The notes under the pieces were generated by a model. The model did no database searches. It saw nothing but the letters and a program-made list of their open reading frames with translations, and was not told the DNA's origin. Shown piece after piece: positions 61,566 through 64,000 of a DNA stretch of 64,000 nucleotides (position 1 is the stretch's first letter; the number at the start of each line of letters is the position of its first letter). Source of the DNA: Sphaerolaimus hirsutus. Lineage: Eukaryota > Nematoda > Chromadorea > Monhysterida > Sphaerolaimidae. The DNA is taken from positions 13,262,704 through 13,326,703 of the forward strand of contig OZ038452.1 of assembly GCA_964036195.1 (NCBI GenBank), written 5' to 3'. Position numbers and translations under genes: made by a program.

Positions 61566-62109
61566 TGTTGCCCCGATAGGCAAGTGTAGACGTCGCGTGC
61601 GCGGCTACAGCGGCGCGGCGCTCGGCCGCCGTTGGTGCGGCCGAGCGACGTGTCGTTGTCGCGGCACACGCGCGGGCAGTTTTGCGCTTCCGGCAAGCGC
61701 AGGCGCACGCGGGTGGCGCCCCAGTCGCCCGTAGCACTGCGCGCCCAGGGCGCGCCGTGCGGCGGGCGGCCGTGGCTCCACCCGCACAGCGCGTGCGCCG
61801 GCCGGCATATATAAGGCGCCCCGTTTTCAGTCCAGTTAGTTCAGTTGTATTTTCAGTTCCCTACTCCCATTTCCCTGCTCCGAGACTCGCACATGAAATG
61901 GTGATTTAACGTGTGGAAACGTGTCGCGAGGCGACGTTGAGAACAGAAACTCAATCACATTTGCAACTCGAACGCTCCTCTCATTTTCCTCGGTCGCCAG
62001 CGCTCGGGCACGGACCCTTTGCTCACCAAGGTGCCCTAGCTGGTCTTCTTTGCACGGAAAATCGTTGAGTTTTGTGCGCCGGGAATTCGTGTCACCCGTG
62101 CTCACAACA
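61566..62109 (+). repeat. 3' LTR of the Gypsy element 40337-62109
   Basis: One base differs by eye from the 5' copy (GTGTAGAC here, GTGTAGCC there). Followed by the TSD ATAT. Confidence 0.95.
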
Positions 62110-62525
62110 ATATACGCCCCTTAAATCACTCCAGCTCTTAGCTGGGAGAAACAAGGATCTCCCCATTGAAAGTTCCCCAGTCATGATGTTTGACTGAAAA
62201 ATATATCTCTGGGCATTTAAACAATTTTTAACATTGTAGTGGTTGTTTGAATGGGCAAAAGTTCACACAGTTATGCACTCATTTTTCTACCATCAAATTG
62301 CAGAAAAATTTTTTTGGCGCTGGCGCTATTGGCGCTTGGCGCCATCACCCTCTGGCGCCATTGGCGCTTGGCGCTGAGGTCCAGAAAAGCGCCATGGCGC
62401 TTTTGGCGCTTAGCGCCATTTTGCTCTGGCGCCATTGGCGCTTGGCGCCGGGATCAGAAAAGCGCCATGGCGCTTTTGGCGCTTGGCGCCGAAAGCGTGG
62501 CGCTTTTTCCATCACTACACTCGAC

Positions 62526-63060
62526 GTTTAAGCGCCGTTTGAGTAATGCACAATATTATTCCAACGTCCACTTGAACAATTACACCGTCGTCACATGAAT
62601 AATGAATGTGACAAAAATAGCTGAGGCGTTGCTCATTTTACTTACACAGTGCAACTGCATTTTTGCAACAATTTACCATTATTTCGAAATATCCCCGAAA
62701 TGTGTTCATAATCACATGCATAGAGCATTCAATCGATAATCAAAAAAGGAAAAACACGTGCAATTTTTGGTTTCGTGCCGGTGGAACTTTCGGCCGCGAT
62801 CCATTTAGCCGCCTCATTTGAAAATTGCGCGCTAGCAGAGCAGCAACACGAGCGCGTCGAATTCTGGCAATCGCTCAACACTAAACCTATTGCAATCTGC
62901 CGACGCGCTGGTCGAGGAGTCCGTCGACGCTGCGCAGCCTCCGAAATGGAGAAACTGGTCCGGCTGCTGCAGCGCAGGTGCGACTTTCGGTTTTCCGACT
63001 TTCGGTCCCATTCTCCGCAGCATGATGACGGGTGGGCCGCCCCCGGCCTTCTTGTGCAAT
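62526..63060 (+). other. Unassigned sequence with a GC-rich ORF
   Basis: From about 62770 to 63060 the GC content and codon-like composition rise. Two plus-strand frames are open (from 62775, up to 108 aa, and from 62890, 60 aa). Pieces such as AEQQHERVEFWQSLNTKP and SADALVEESVDAAQPP look protein-like, but I recognise no family. It may be a host exon remnant or an old element. Confidence 0.3.
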
Positions 63061-63204
63061 ACACAGTTGTAAAAGTACTGAATTTTTCAAAGTATACGTA
63101 AAGTATTTTTTTGCTCACCTGCTGAGTACAGAAAACGTAAAGTAAGACTTTTTTACGTTTACTCATGAGTAAACGTAGTTTCCCCCAGAAAACGTAAAAG
63201 TGAG
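63061..63204. mobile_element. AAACGT-word MITE fragment
   Basis: CAGTTGTAAAAGTACTGAAT, GAGTACAGAAAACGTAAAGT and TTTACTCATGAGTAAACGT match other copies. No opposite end was found. Confidence 0.5.
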
Positions 63205-63627
63205 TATCGTATTTATTCTAATGGAAGGGCGCCCTTTTATTTTTTCATCAACTTTTTTACCTGCCCTTCTATTGGAAACGCCCTTCTATTAGAGACCGCC
63301 CTTTTATTTTTTTCTCAACTTTTCAGCCAATCTTTTCCAAGTTCTGCCACGGATTTTCAAAGCGTTACGTCACAGACAGTTCATAGAATGACGATACATA
63401 GAGTTCATTCAACATTTGATGTTAAAATAGCTTAAATTTAATGGACCAAAACCACTAAATAACAGCTATTTTTTGCTATTTTTTTGTGTTTGGCACAATT
63501 CCAGCACTTTATGTACCTTCTATTTGAGACTTTTGATTTCGTGGCCCAAATTAAGTCAAAAAGTGTACCTCCTATTTAAGACGCAATTCTTTTGGAGACC
63601 TGCCCTTCCATTAGAAGAGATACCGTA
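63205..63627. mobile_element. MITE with TTCTAATGGAAGGGC ends
   Basis: TATCGTATTTATTCTAATGG is mirrored by CCATTAGAAGAGATACCGTA. Words such as GCCCTTCTATTGGA and CCCTTTTATTTTTT repeat near the left side. The borders carry TA. It shares its last bases with the next MITE. Confidence 0.6.
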
Positions 63628-63783
63628 TTTCCCAGTGTGTTTATTTTTTTCAGAGGTGAAATTTTGAGGGAGGGGAGGGGTAATTTCGACGGGGGCTTAT
63701 TCGAGAGGGGTTTATTATTTTGTCAGAAATTGACTGGGAATTCATGGTAAGGAACACGTTTTTTTTAATTCGAGGAAATACAG
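63623..63783. mobile_element. TA-flanked CCGTATTTCC MITE, short copy
   Basis: CCGTATTTCCCAGTGTGTTT at the left and AATTCGAGGAAATACAG at the right, with TA outside both. GGGGCTTATTCGAGAGGGG lies inside. Confidence 0.6.
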
Positions 63784-63881
63784 TACGTTATTTTTACGAA
63801 GTTTTGGCTTTTTAGATCCAAATCACTAATTTTCATAACTTATTGCCTGTTTTCAACAATTTTTGGCTATATATGTGTATA

Positions 63882-64000
63882 CCGTGTTTCCTCGAAATAC
63901 CCCCCCCCCCTTGAAGGAACCCACACTCCTTCGAAATACCCCCAGGTGTTTTCGAGCTGAGGAAAAACGAACCCTCCTCGAAATAGCCCGTCTGGAATGA
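63882..64000. mobile_element. Left part of a CCGTGTTTCC MITE, cut by window end
   Basis: After TA, CCGTGTTTCCTCGAAATACC and a C-run begin another copy. The right end lies beyond the window. Confidence 0.6.

Larger units (their letters stand above)
40337..62109 (+). mobile_element. Gypsy-type LTR retrotransposon, interrupted by a BEL element
   Basis: Identical-length 544-bp LTRs (40337-40880, 61566-62109) start TGTTGCCCCG and end CTCACAACA. The 4-bp TSD ATAT is at 40333-40336 and 62110-62113. Gag-protease and pol overlap in different frames. Pol is split by the BEL element 44259-57335. Without it the element is about 8.7 kb. One LTR difference was seen by eye (40369/61598 region), so it is young. 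Confidence 0.95.
39590..62517. mobile_element. hAT-like MITE, GGCGCC-word family, split by a 21.8-kb insertion
   Basis: The left end TAGTGATGGAAAAGCGCC at 39590 and the right end GCGCTTTTTCCATCACTA at 62517 are 22.9 kb apart, yet both are flanked by the same 8 bp, CACTCGAC (39582-39589, 62518-62525). Removing the Gypsy element and one ATAT leaves about 1.15 kb of MITE. GGCGCC/TGGCGC words fill 39600-39800 and 62315-62510. Confidence 0.92.

Noticed and set aside
1-64000. tRNA, rRNA or other structured RNA genes
   Set aside because: I looked for tRNA arms near TGG/CCA sites and for conserved rRNA blocks. Only primer binding sites matched; no full tRNA fold was found by eye.

Overview
This window is eukaryotic and comes from an animal genome, most likely an invertebrate. 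The evidence is a BEL/Pao retrotransposon (a group known from animals), two Ty3/Gypsy-type elements, many hAT-like miniature transposons, and two exons of an OPA1-like mitochondrial dynamin gene with proper splice sites. No intact host gene was found. Nearly everything recognisable is transposable-element sequence, stacked in nests whose borders are fixed by matching target-site duplications (TSDs). I could not name the species. A TATA box plus TCAGT initiator in one LTR would suit an arthropod but does not prove it.

Layout. 1-6077: AT-rich repeat debris, a hAT-like MITE (3262-4267, TSD ATCTCCAC) and a 48-bp minisatellite (about 4430-4810). 6080-23473: a nest in which a TA-flanked MITE (6080-23473) holds another (6253-23275). 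The inner one holds a hAT-like MITE (6420-8074, with two further elements inside it) and, separately, a 14.9-kb Gypsy element (8241-23154, TSD TATG, 1,935-bp LTRs, primer site for initiator tRNA-Met). 23476-39589: a MITE field with at least four families, an OPA1-like pseudogene (27891-29890) with a MITE in its second exon, and a 200-N gap. 39590-62517: a second nest. A hAT-like MITE (TSD CACTCGAC at both ends, 22.9 kb apart) contains a Gypsy element (40337-62109, TSD ATAT, 544-bp LTRs). Its reverse transcriptase is split by a 13-kb BEL/Pao element on the minus strand (44259-57335, 1,814-bp LTRs). 62518-64000: more MITE fragments and an unassigned GC-rich ORF.

Gene content. Each LTR element encodes Gag, protease, reverse transcriptase, RNase H and integrase, and two also encode an envelope-like glycoprotein. 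In the BEL element the envelope is at the C-terminus of one open reading frame (2,900 aa from the first ATG), in the usual place, but its last 157 codons lie inside the LTR. In the first Gypsy element the glycoprotein lies between the Gag zinc knuckle and the protease, all in one frame, so the order is Gag-Env-Pol. That element is damaged by one TAG, one TGA and one extra T in a T-run. Both Gypsy elements carry an extra ORF after integrase. The one in 8241-23154 is basic with an acidic tail in another frame; the one in 40337-62109 is coiled-coil-like with a basic end, preceded by a strong 3' splice site.

The most unusual points are the Gag-Env-Pol order, the apparent relationship of the two glycoproteins from different element superfamilies, the deep nesting proven by TSDs, and a set of hAT-like MITEs that each carry their own short repeated word near the ends.
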